Shown here in pieces: positions 1 through 6,584 of a stretch of DNA of 8,441 nt; position 1 is the first letter of the stretch; every line of letters begins with the position of its first letter. This stretch comes from Sphingobacteriaceae bacterium. GTDB lineage: Bacteria; Bacteroidota; Bacteroidia; Sphingobacteriales; Sphingobacteriaceae. Location: assembly GCA_947478315.1 (NCBI GenBank), contig CANJWF010000045.1, positions 1 to 8,441 on the forward strand, in the 5' to 3' direction. The notes below the pieces were generated by a model, which saw only the letters and a program-made list of their open reading frames with translations, was not told the DNA's origin and ran no database searches. The translations under genes were made by a program, and so were the position numbers.

Positions 1-1
1 T

Positions 2-1162
2 ACGTTAAATTTAGGACCGACACATCCCGCCACACATGGGGTGTTTCAGAATGTTTTAGAGATAGATGGAGAGCGAATCGTGAGCGGAGTTTCTACTATA
101 GGGTACATCCATCGCGCCTTTGAAAAAATTGCAGAACATCGACCTTATTATCAAATTACCCCCCTTACAGATCGTTTAAACTATTGCTCGGCACCTATCA
201 ATAATATGGGGTGGCATATGACCGTTGAAAAATTGCTTGATATTAAAACCCCTAAGCGAGTCGACTATCTGCGTGTTATTGTGATGGAGTTAGCTCGAAT
301 TTCCGATCACTTAATCTGCAATGGTATATTGGGCGTAGATACGGGTGCTTTTTCTGGTTTTTTATATCTCATGGAAGAGCGTGAACATATTTACGAAATT
401 TATGAAGAAATATGTGGAGCCCGCTTAACAACTAATATAGGTAGAATAGGAGGGTTTGAACGTAATTTTAACGAAATTGCCTTTGCAAAAATTAGAAAAT
501 TCCTAATTAATTTTCCTCCCATTCTCAAAGAATTTGAAAGTTTATTCAATAGAAATAGGATATTTATAGACAGAACATCAGGTGTTGCTGCCGTAACTCA
601 AGAGCAAGCACTAAGCTACAGTTGGACAGGACCTATCTTAAGAGCTACTGGGCTCGATTACGATGTTCGTGTAATGGAGCCTTATAGTTCTTACGAAGAT
701 TTTGATTTTGAAATACCTGTTGGAACAACAGGTGATGTTTATGACCGTTTTATTGTTCGTAATGAAGAGATATGGCAAAGCCTTCGCATCATAGAACAGG
801 CGATGGAGAAGTTAGAAAAAGAGCCTAAAGATGTTTTTCATGCAGATGTTCCAGCATTTTATTTGCCGCCAAAAGAATCTGTTTACAACAATATGGAAGC
901 ACTTATTTATCATTTCAAAATTGTGATGGGCGAAATAGATACTCCTAAAACTGAAGTTTACCATGCTGTCGAAGGAGGTAACGGAGAATTAGGTTTTTAT
1001 TTGGTAAGTGATGGCGGACGTACACCTTATAGATTGCATTTCCGACGTCCAAGTTTTATTAACTACCAAATGTATGCCCCTATGAGTAAAGGCATGCTTA
1101 TTTCTGATGCCATCATTAATATGTCTAGTTTAAACGTTATAGCAGGAGAGTTAGATGCTTAG
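2..1162 (+). CDS. nuoD: NADH-quinone oxidoreductase subunit D (NuoD), 5' end cut by the window
   Basis: This is the 49-kDa-type subunit of complex I, which with NuoB forms the quinone-reduction site at the foot of the peripheral arm. Reading from base 2 gives 386 residues that open directly in the family's N-terminal motif (LGPTHPATHG), so the true start lies to the left. A GTG at 41 is in frame but sits inside this motif and is a conserved Val, not a start. The HPATHG histidine and the Tyr in DRLNY (about residue 61 of the visible part) match the residues known to contact the quinone headgroup. Further conserved blocks are MELARISDHL, GGFERN and the C-terminal YRLHFRRPSF. The protein ends in GELDA, where many homologues end in GE-[VI]-D-R. 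Its last 8 bases overlap the nuoE start, indicating tight co-translation. There are no internal stops or shifts. Confidence 0.97.
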   Translation, partial: TLNLGPTHPATHGVFQNVLEIDGERIVSGVSTIGYIHRAFEKIAEHRPYYQITPLTDRLNYCSAPINNMGWHMTVEKLLDIKTPKRVDYLRVIVMELARISDHLICNGILGVDTGAFSGFLYLMEEREHIYEIYEEICGARLTTNIGRIGGFERNFNEIAFAKIRKFLINFPPILKEFESLFNRNRIFIDRTSGVAAVTQEQALSYSWTGPILRATGLDYDVRVMEPYSSYEDFDFEIPVGTTGDVYDRFIVRNEEIWQSLRIIEQAMEKLEKEPKDVFHADVPAFYLPPKESVYNNMEALIYHFKIVMGEIDTPKTEVYHAVEGGNGELGFYLVSDGGRTPYRLHFRRPSFINYQMYAPMSKGMLISDAIINMSSLNVIAGELDA

Positions 1163-1676
1163 AATACATGATACCACACCTGTGAAATTTCACGAAACTT
1201 TAGTGGAAAAATTCCGTGAAATTGTCGGTCGTTACCCCGAAGGAAAACAAAAGTCTGCATTATTACCTATTTTACATTTGGCGCAAGCAGAGTATGGTTG
1301 GTTAAGCCCAGCAACGATGGATGCAGTTGCTGTATTTTTATCGATTAAACCTATTGAAGTTTATGAGGTAGCTACATTTTATACCATGTTTTTTCTTAAT
1401 CCACAAGGTAGGTATGTACTTGAAGTATGTCGAACAGGACCCTGTTGCTTGGTAGGGGCAGAAAAAATAATGCAATATTTAGAACAAAAATTAGGAGTAA
1501 AAGAAGGCGAGGTAACCATTGATGGTTTGTTTAGTTGGAGAGGGGTAGAATGTTTGGCAGCTTGTGGAATGGGACCCGTTTTGCAAATAGGACCAAATTA
1601 TACCTTTTATGAGAATTTGACCGAACAAGGCATAGATACGTTGATTGATGAATTGAAAGCGAAGTCTCAAAAATAA
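1155..1676 (+). CDS. nuoE: NADH-quinone oxidoreductase subunit E (NuoE), 24-kDa-type [2Fe-2S] protein
   Basis: NuoE belongs to the NADH-oxidising tip of complex I and carries the N1a [2Fe-2S] cluster beside the FMN of NuoF. The 173-residue protein has the thioredoxin-like fold signature of the family: a helical N-terminal half with LAQAEYGWLS and YEVATFYTMF (about 42-80), followed by the cluster domain. The four ligands are visible as C92-x4-C97 (in CRTGPCC) and C133-x3-C137 (in ECLAACGMGP), the normal spacing. Length is typical. The ATG at 1155 overlaps the nuoD stop by 8 bp in another frame, which supports this start and suggests translational coupling. Unlike the usual order, the next gene is not nuoF but a small unrelated ORF starting 6 bp after the stop. 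Confidence 0.97.
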   Translation: MLRIHDTTPVKFHETLVEKFREIVGRYPEGKQKSALLPILHLAQAEYGWLSPATMDAVAVFLSIKPIEVYEVATFYTMFFLNPQGRYVLEVCRTGPCCLVGAEKIMQYLEQKLGVKEGEVTIDGLFSWRGVECLAACGMGPVLQIGPNYTFYENLTEQGIDTLIDELKAKSQK

Positions 1677-1682
1677 CTTGTT

Positions 1683-1991
1683 ATGAGTACGCTTGAACTG
1701 AAATTATGTGACCTATTACGCAAAGATTTGCAATTGTCCGATGAAAAAGCGATGGCATTTGTTGAATCCTCTGATAAAGCTATTAATGAAACCATAGAAA
1801 AAAATCATACAGTATTTAAAGGAGAGATGGCAGATAATTTCCGCGCCTTAGAGATTAAAATGGAACAACCCCGAGCGGAAAGAAAGGCTGATAAATCAGA
1901 TGTAATCAAATCGATGTTTATTTTTTGGATAGGGTCCATTGCCACCCTGTCAGGCATTTTAATGGCATTGTTTAATGCCTATCTGAAATAA
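1683..1991 (+). CDS. Small tail-anchored helical protein of unknown function (DUF1640/CCDC90-like appearance)
   Basis: The 102-residue product is not a known complex I subunit. Residues 1-35 are a mixed helical segment (MSTLELKLCDLL...), 36-75 are very rich in Lys, Glu, Asp and Arg and probably form an interrupted helix or short coiled coil (a Pro at 63 breaks it), and 77-97 form one strongly hydrophobic membrane segment (SMFIFWIGSIATLSGILMAL) with only a few residues after it. That is a tail-anchored design with the charged part in the cytoplasm. The shape (MSTLE start, charged helix, K-x-x-M-F-x-F-W-I-G-x-I-A near the C-terminus) resembles small Bacteroidota proteins related to DUF1640; I recall this from the family and have not searched it. 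It starts 6 bp after nuoE and ends 27 bp before nuoF, so it must be transcribed with the operon. The role is unknown: it may be a passenger or a complex-I-associated accessory. Confidence 0.75.
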   Translation: MSTLELKLCDLLRKDLQLSDEKAMAFVESSDKAINETIEKNHTVFKGEMADNFRALEIKMEQPRAERKADKSDVIKSMFIFWIGSIATLSGILMALFNAYLK

Positions 1992-2018
1992 CATTTAAGA
2001 AATCTCACAAGACTAAAA

Positions 2019-3353
2019 ATGGCTCGTAAAATACTATTAGAACATATTCAAGTCCAGAATATCAACACCTTTGAAGTATATCGTTCCAAAGGAGGTTATG
2101 CAGCAGTCGAAAAAGCGATTAAGACGATGTCGCCAGAGGCAGTTGTTGAAGAAGTTAAAAAATCAGGATTGCGTGGACGTGGAGGAGCGGGTTTTCCCAC
2201 TGGAATGAAATGGAGTTTTTTAGCAAAACCAGACGGAATTCCACGTTATTTGGTTTGTAACGGAGATGAATCTGAACCAGGTACTTTTAAAGATAGGTTT
2301 TTGATGACGCATATTCCTCATGCTCTAATAGAGGGGATGATAGTTGCTAGTTATGCATTGGGAGCCAATACCTCTTACATTTATGTTAGGGGAGAGATGA
2401 TGCCTCAAATCCGTATCTTAGAAAAGGCTATCATTGAAGCTAAAAACGCAGGATTTTTGGGAAAAAATATACTAGGAAGCGGATATGATTTAGAGCTTTA
2501 TGTGCAACCAGGCGGTGGTGCTTACATTTGTGGCGAAGAAACAGCACTATTAGAATCTTTAGAAGGTAAAAGAGGAAATCCTAGGATAAAACCTCCTTTT
2601 CCTGCCATTGCCGGATTATACGGTTGTCCTACTGTGGTCAATAATGTAGAAACTATTGCAGCAACTTCTTGGATTATCAATCATGGGGGTGACGAATATG
2701 CCAAAATAGGTTTAGAAAGAAGTACAGGTACTAAATTAATTTCCGCATCAGGGAATCTCAATAAGCCAGGCGTTTACGAAATTGAATTAGGATTGCCTGT
2801 CGAAGAATTTATTTATTCAGACGAATATTGCGGAGGTATTGCTCATGGTAAACGTTTAAAGGCTGTAGTCGCAGGAGGTTCTTCGGTGCCTATTTTACCA
2901 GCAAAATTGATTTTAAAAACAGCAGCAGACACGGCTCGATTAATGACTTATGAATCGTTATCCGACGGAGGTTTTGCAACAGGTACTATGTTAGGCTCGG
3001 GAGGTTTTATTGCCTTAGATGAAGATGCTTGTATTGTTCGTAATACCTGGAATTTTTCTAGATTTTATCATCATGAGTCTTGCGGACAATGTTCTCCTTG
3101 TAGGGAGGGTACGGGTTGGATGGAGAAAATTTTGCACAAAATTGAATATGGTCATGGAACGCTTCAAGATATTAGTTTATTAGAAGAGATTAATAAAAAA
3201 ATAGAAGGTAATACCATTTGTCCGTTGGGCGATGCTGCTGCTTGGCCCGTAGCAAGTGCTATTCGGCATTTTAGAGATGAATTCGAATGGCATGTAAATG
3301 AACCTATGTTGAGTCAAAAAAATAATTATGGTTTAGCTAATTATGGAGCATGA
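2019..3353 (+). CDS. nuoF: NADH-quinone oxidoreductase subunit F (NuoF), NADH- and FMN-binding subunit
   Basis: NuoF oxidises NADH, holds the FMN and passes electrons to its own N3-type [4Fe-4S] cluster and on to NuoG. The 444-residue protein shows the motifs in order: a Gly-rich FMN/NADH loop GLRGRGGAGFPTGMKW (50-65), CNGDESEPGTFKDR (80-93), the second Gly-rich segment GGGAYICGEETALLESLEG (165-183), and the cluster site C355-x2-C358-x2-C361 in ESCGQCSPCREGT with the fourth ligand C401 in ICPLGDAAAWP. Spacing and length are normal. The ATG at 2019 follows an A-rich leader (gactaaaa) typical of Bacteroidota starts. The gene is flanked on both sides by non-nuo genes, which is unusual since nuoE-F-G normally run together. 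Confidence 0.98.
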   Translation: MARKILLEHIQVQNINTFEVYRSKGGYAAVEKAIKTMSPEAVVEEVKKSGLRGRGGAGFPTGMKWSFLAKPDGIPRYLVCNGDESEPGTFKDRFLMTHIPHALIEGMIVASYALGANTSYIYVRGEMMPQIRILEKAIIEAKNAGFLGKNILGSGYDLELYVQPGGGAYICGEETALLESLEGKRGNPRIKPPFPAIAGLYGCPTVVNNVETIAATSWIINHGGDEYAKIGLERSTGTKLISASGNLNKPGVYEIELGLPVEEFIYSDEYCGGIAHGKRLKAVVAGGSSVPILPAKLILKTAADTARLMTYESLSDGGFATGTMLGSGGFIALDEDACIVRNTWNFSRFYHHESCGQCSPCREGTGWMEKILHKIEYGHGTLQDISLLEEINKKIEGNTICPLGDAAAWPVASAIRHFRDEFEWHVNEPMLSQKNNYGLANYGA

Positions 3354-3397
3354 TTAACAGGGGTGGAGGCGATAATCAACAAAAAAGACTAATATTA

Positions 3398-3422
3398 AAA
3401 TTAATTGACGATAAATTAATTT
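3398..3422. promoter_or_regulatory. AT-only 9-bp inverted repeat upstream of the DUF4160 gene (possible operator or weak hairpin)
   Basis: AAATTAATT (3398-3406) and AATTAATTT (3414-3422) are perfect reverse complements separated by the 7-base loop GACGATA. The right arm ends 10 bp before the original DUF4160 start at 3433. Position and symmetry would suit an autoregulatory operator of a small two-gene module, or a weak hairpin after nuoF. There is no GC stem and no T-run after it, so it is not a good intrinsic terminator. Because the arms are pure A/T and contain the self-complementary AATTAATT, chance occurrence is a real possibility. Confidence 0.3.
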
Positions 3423-3432
3423 AGTGCTATAT

Positions 3433-3471
3433 ATGCCTAAAATATGCAGATTTTATGGGATAGTATTAAAA
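3433..3471 (+). other. Displaced native N-terminus of the DUF4160 gene and frameshift site
   Basis: The ATG at 3433 reads MPKICRFYGIVLK and then runs into a short tail ending at a stop at about 3508. This peptide matches the normal opening of DUF4160 proteins (MPxIxxFYGIxIxMFF). The rest of the domain, MFFNDHAPPHFHV onward, continues in another frame from the ATG at 3471. Adding one A to the AAAA run at 3468-3471 joins the two parts into an uninterrupted protein of 85 residues. I read this as a single-base deletion. No classical X-XXY-YYZ slippery heptamer is present, so programmed frameshifting is not favoured. Confidence 0.75.
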
Positions 3472-3689
3472 TGTTTTTCAATGATCATGCTCCGCCTCAT
3501 TTTCATGTAGAATATCAAAATTATCAAGCAACGATTTCTATACAAGAAGGTATTGTGGAAGGAAAAATGCCACGAAGAGCATTGGAACTTATTTTTGAAT
3601 GGTTAAAGTTGCACCAAGTAGAATTAATGAAAAATTGGGACAATATAGAACATCATCAACCACTCAATAAAATTCAACCTTTAGATTAA
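3444..3689 (+). CDS. DUF4160-family small protein, N-terminus replaced by a frameshift (probable pseudogene)
   Basis: From the ATG at 3444 an 81-residue frame is open. Residues 10-81 (MFFNDHAPPHFHVEY through KIQPLD) are a clear DUF4160 domain, with the signature D-H-x-P-P-H-F-H-V-E-Y, the EGKMPRRALEL segment, and the closing ELMKNWD and I-x-P-L blocks. Residues 1-9 (MQILWDSIK) are not homologous; they come from reading the true N-terminal codons out of frame. The protein might still be made in altered form from 3444, but loss of the first strand would probably harm folding. DUF4160 genes often sit next to DUF2442 genes and the pair has been suspected to be toxin-antitoxin-like. That link is from memory and the biochemical role is not established. 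The DUF2442 remnant starts 8 bp downstream, and both lie between nuoF and nuoG. Confidence 0.75.
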   Translation: MQILWDSIKMFFNDHAPPHFHVEYQNYQATISIQEGIVEGKMPRRALELIFEWLKLHQVELMKNWDNIEHHQPLNKIQPLD

Positions 3690-3697
3690 ATTTTACC

Positions 3698-3949
3698 ATG
3701 TCGTTAATTACCGTCACCCAAGCTGTTTATCAAGAAGATTATAAAATTTTCTTACAATTTAATAATGGGCTTTCAGGAGTTGTTGATTTGGAAAAATATT
3801 TAGACGGGGAAGTTTTTCAACCCTTAAAACACAAGGAATTTTTTTAAAAATTTCAGGTAGATGCATGGACGGTTTATTGGGAAAATGGCTCCGATTTTGC
3901 TCCTGAATTTTTGTGCGATTTGCTTTTAAGGCAAGCAGTAACAGATTAA
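3698..3949 (+). pseudogene. DUF2442-family protein, interrupted by an in-frame TAA
   Basis: The ATG at 3698 opens MSLITVTQAVYQEDYKIFL, followed by FNNGLSGVVDLEKYLDGEVF and PLKHKEFF, then a TAA at 3845-3847 after 49 codons. The same frame continues for 33 codons (KFQVDAWTVYWENGSDFAPEF, then LCDLL and the end) to the TAA at 3947. The whole has the DUF2442 layout: an N-terminal strand pair, the DLxxYL segment, the L-K-x-x-x-x-F turn, and the closing W-x-N-G-x-D-x-A-P-E-F-L motif. The stop falls at the junction of seven T and five A bases; A in place of T at 3845 would restore Lys and an FFKKF reading. So the break is one nonsense substitution, not a shift. It partners the DUF4160 gene 8 bp upstream. 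The product is at best a 49-residue N-terminal fragment unless the stop is read through or is a sequencing error. Confidence 0.8.
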
Positions 3950-3980
3950 TTTTAGCTAAAAATCATCTAACAGCATATTC

Positions 3981-4985
3981 ATGTCAGATAAAATAAAAAT
4001 AACGATAGACGGTGTAGTCGTTGAAGTAGAACCTGGTACCACTGTTTTGAATGCTGCTCGTCAGATAGGGGGTAATATTGTGCCTCCTGCTATGTGCTAC
4101 TATTCTAAATTAGAGGAAAGTGGAGGCAAGTGTCGTACGTGTTTAGTAAAAGTAAGTAAAGGTTCAGAAAAAGATCCTCGACCGATGCCCAAGTTAGTCG
4201 CGTCGTGCCGTACCACTGTCATGGATGGTATGGAAGTTCAAAATATTACTTCACCAGAAGTAATCGAAGCTCGTAAAGGAGTGGTCGAAATGTTATTAAT
4301 CAATCATCCATTAGATTGCCCCATTTGTGACCAAGCGGGAGAATGTCATTTACAAGATTTGGGTTTTGAGCATGGTGCTGCACAAACACGGTACGAGTTC
4401 AAACGTAGAACTTTTGAACGTGTAGATATTGGCGATAAAATACAACTACACATGAATCGCTGTATTCTGTGTTATCGTTGCGTATTTACGGCCAATCAAA
4501 TTACAGATAATCGTGTTCATGGCGTTTTGGGGCGTGGCGATGCTTCTGAAATAGGCACTTATATTCAACAAGCTGTTGATAACGATTTTTCAGGCAATGT
4601 GATTGACGTTTGTCCTGTGGGAGCGTTAACAGACAAAACTTTTAGATTTAAAAATCGTGTTTGGTTTACTAAGCCAGTTGATGCTCACAGAGATTGTCCG
4701 ACCTGTTCAGGTAACGTTACACTTTGGTACAAAGGAGAAGAAGTAATTCGTGTTACTGCTCGTAAGGATCAGTATGGAGAAGTTGAAAATTTTATTTGTA
4801 ATACCTGTAGGTTCGATAAAAAAGCTACTTCAGATTGGGAGATAGAAGGTCCTAGTAAGGTCAGACATACTTCTGTAATATCGTCTAATCATTACGATAC
4901 AATGCAACCCTTACCCGTTATTCAGCAAAAACCAGCATTAATCATTGCGAATCAAGAACAATTCCAAAAAACAAGTAAACAATAA
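3981..4985 (+). CDS. nuoG: NADH-quinone oxidoreductase subunit G (NuoG), short form without molybdopterin domain
   Basis: NuoG relays electrons through the peripheral arm of complex I. This 334-residue form ends soon after the Fe-S domains, whereas the E. coli type is about 900 residues with a molybdopterin-oxidoreductase-like C-terminus; short NuoG is usual in Bacteroidota. Visible sites are the [2Fe-2S] N1b ligands C39, C51, C54 and C76; the N3 [4Fe-4S] ligands H109, C113, C116 and C122 in NHPLDCPICDQAGEC; and the N4 [4Fe-4S] ligands C161, C164 and C167 in NRCILCYRC, with C211 in DVCPVGAL. A fourth set is C239-x2-C242 and C273-x2-C276, where the optional N7 cluster sits in other lineages. 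The last 45 residues are poorly conserved in character and Gln-rich. The ATG at 3981 lies 31 bp after the DUF2442 remnant, and the stop overlaps the nuoH start by one base. Confidence 0.96.
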   Translation: MSDKIKITIDGVVVEVEPGTTVLNAARQIGGNIVPPAMCYYSKLEESGGKCRTCLVKVSKGSEKDPRPMPKLVASCRTTVMDGMEVQNITSPEVIEARKGVVEMLLINHPLDCPICDQAGECHLQDLGFEHGAAQTRYEFKRRTFERVDIGDKIQLHMNRCILCYRCVFTANQITDNRVHGVLGRGDASEIGTYIQQAVDNDFSGNVIDVCPVGALTDKTFRFKNRVWFTKPVDAHRDCPTCSGNVTLWYKGEEVIRVTARKDQYGEVENFICNTCRFDKKATSDWEIEGPSKVRHTSVISSNHYDTMQPLPVIQQKPALIIANQEQFQKTSKQ

Positions 4986-6007
4986 TGGAAACTGCTTTTA
5001 TCATAGAAAAATTTATATTAGTTACCGCTGTTTTTGCAATTAGTTTGCTTATTGCTATGTATTCTACTTATGCAGAGCGTAAGGTAGCGGCTTTTTTGCA
5101 AGATCGCGTTGGACCTAATCGAGCTGGTCCTTTTGGATTGTTGCAACCACTCGCTGATGGAGCAAAAATGTTTTTTAAAGAAGAAATTATCCCCGCCCAA
5201 GCTAGTAAAATACTATTTATTGTAGGACCGAGTTTGGCGATGCTTACCGCTTGTATGGGGAGTGCTGTTATTCCTTGGGGACAAGATTTAGAAATTGCGG
5301 GTAAAAAAATTAGTCTTCAAGTAACCGATATCAATGTTGGGTTGCTGTATATTTTTGGAGTAGTGTCGTTAGGTGTTTTTGGAGTGATGATAGGTGGATG
5401 GGCATCGAATAATAAATATTCTTTGATGGGTGCTATTAGGGCGGCATCTCAAAATATTAGCTACGAAATTGCAATGGGGTTATCAATTATAGCCTTATTG
5501 ATGGTTACAGGAACTTTATCTATGAAAGAAATAGCTGCTCAGCAATCGGGTTTTCACTGGAATATTTTTTATCAACCCCTAGGCTTTCTGATTTTTCTCA
5601 TTTGCGCTTTTGCCGAAACAAATCGAACGCCGTTTGATTTACCTGAATGTGAAACAGAGTTAATTGGAGGTTATCATACGGAGTATTCTTCTATGAAATT
5701 AGGCTTCTATCTTTTTGCGGAGTATATTAACATGTTTGTTTCTTCTGCGGTGATGGCCACTCTTTATTTTGGAGGTTATAATTTCCCCTTTATGAATGAT
5801 TTGGGATTCTCTGCCAATGTAATTACGATTATTGGAACCGTTGGGTTGTTTATTAAGATAATTTGTTTTATATTCTTCTTTATGTGGGTTCGTTGGACTA
5901 TCCCACGTTTTCGTTACGATCAGTTAATGAACTTAGGATGGAAGGTGTTAATTCCATTAGCTATTGCTAATATTGTTTTGACAGGAGTTGTGTTAAGTTT
6001 AACTTGA
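4985..6007 (+). CDS. nuoH: NADH-quinone oxidoreductase subunit H (NuoH), quinone-channel membrane subunit
   Basis: NuoH joins the peripheral arm to the membrane arm and lines the quinone-entry tunnel. The 340-residue, multi-pass protein has the family blocks in order: AERKVAAFLQDRVGPNRAGP (30-49), GLLQPLADGAKMFFKE (51-66), AETNRTPFDLPECETELIGG (210-229) with YHTEYSSMKLG following, and RWTIPRFRYDQLMNLGWK (303-320) before the last helix. The acidic residues of the third cytoplasmic loop (E211, D218, E221, E223, E225, E233), important for quinone coupling in the family, are all kept. Length is normal. The start is fixed by the TAATG overlap with nuoG. A 72-bp spacer follows, longer than elsewhere in the membrane-arm part apart from the one before nuoK. 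Confidence 0.98.
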   Translation: METAFIIEKFILVTAVFAISLLIAMYSTYAERKVAAFLQDRVGPNRAGPFGLLQPLADGAKMFFKEEIIPAQASKILFIVGPSLAMLTACMGSAVIPWGQDLEIAGKKISLQVTDINVGLLYIFGVVSLGVFGVMIGGWASNNKYSLMGAIRAASQNISYEIAMGLSIIALLMVTGTLSMKEIAAQQSGFHWNIFYQPLGFLIFLICAFAETNRTPFDLPECETELIGGYHTEYSSMKLGFYLFAEYINMFVSSAVMATLYFGGYNFPFMNDLGFSANVITIIGTVGLFIKIICFIFFFMWVRWTIPRFRYDQLMNLGWKVLIPLAIANIVLTGVVLSLT

Positions 6008-6079
6008 AAGTAAAACGTTCGTGGTTATCGACGAGATAATGAAAGATTTTTTACGCTGATTAAAATTTAGTTTTTTTTA

Positions 6080-6574
6080 ATGGAATCATTAACAAATAGA
6101 AAAAAAGTATTAGAGCAAAAGCCGATGAATTTTATCGAGCGGTTGTACTTGCCAGCCATAGTAAAAGGGATGGCTATTACTTTTAAACACATGTTTAAGA
6201 AAAAAGAAACCATTCATTATCCAGAAAAAACCCGAGAATTTTCTATTAATTATAGAGGAATGCATTCTTTGAAACGGGATGAACAGGGTAGAGAGCGTTG
6301 TACGGCTTGTGGTTTGTGCGCTTTGTCTTGTCCAGCAGAAGCTATATCAATGATTGCAGCAGAGCGCAAGGAAGATGAAATGCATTTGTATCGGGAAGAA
6401 AAATATGCCGCCGTTTATGAAATCAACATGTTGCGATGCATCTTTTGTGGCTTATGTGAGGAGGCTTGTCCGAAGGAAGCGATTTATTTGGATGGCAATA
6501 TAGTTCCCGCAGATTACCTAAGAAGAAATTTTATATACGGGAAAGACAAGTTAGTTGAACCTACGTTAACATAA
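6080..6574 (+). CDS. nuoI: NADH-quinone oxidoreductase subunit I (NuoI), 2x[4Fe-4S] ferredoxin-type subunit
   Basis: NuoI carries clusters N6a and N6b, which link NuoG to NuoB near the quinone site. The 164-residue protein has an amphipathic N-terminal region (MNFIERLYLPAIVKGMAITF, 16-35) that lies against the membrane, then two ferredoxin motifs: C74-x2-C77-x2-C80-x3-C84 followed by Pro, and C120-x2-C123-x2-C126-x3-C130 followed by Pro. All eight ligands are present with standard spacing. The ATG at 6080 follows a run of T and gives a sensible N-terminus. A second ATG at codon 16 would still leave the conserved part intact, so the exact start is a little uncertain. Confidence 0.97.
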   Translation: MESLTNRKKVLEQKPMNFIERLYLPAIVKGMAITFKHMFKKKETIHYPEKTREFSINYRGMHSLKRDEQGRERCTACGLCALSCPAEAISMIAAERKEDEMHLYREEKYAAVYEINMLRCIFCGLCEEACPKEAIYLDGNIVPADYLRRNFIYGKDKLVEPTLT

Positions 6575-6584
6575 GTAAATTTTT

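Noticed and set aside
41..43. GTG at 41 as the nuoD start
   Set aside because: The frame continues upstream to base 2 with the conserved LGPTHPATHG segment, so this Val is internal and the gene runs off the left edge.
3466..3473. Programmed -1 frameshift site in the DUF4160 gene
   Set aside because: The codons TTA AAA TGT do not form an X-XXY-YYZ heptamer, the A-run is only four long, and the neighbouring gene is also damaged, so mutation is simpler.
3981..4985. Short NuoG as a truncated or broken gene
   Set aside because: Fe-S domains are complete, the stop overlaps the nuoH start cleanly, and short NuoG without the molybdopterin domain is normal in Bacteroidota.
5018..5200. Minus-strand 60-codon open frame within nuoH
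   Set aside because: It lies wholly opposite a highly conserved part of nuoH, has low-complexity, non-protein-like composition and no leader of its own; it is a shadow of the + strand gene.
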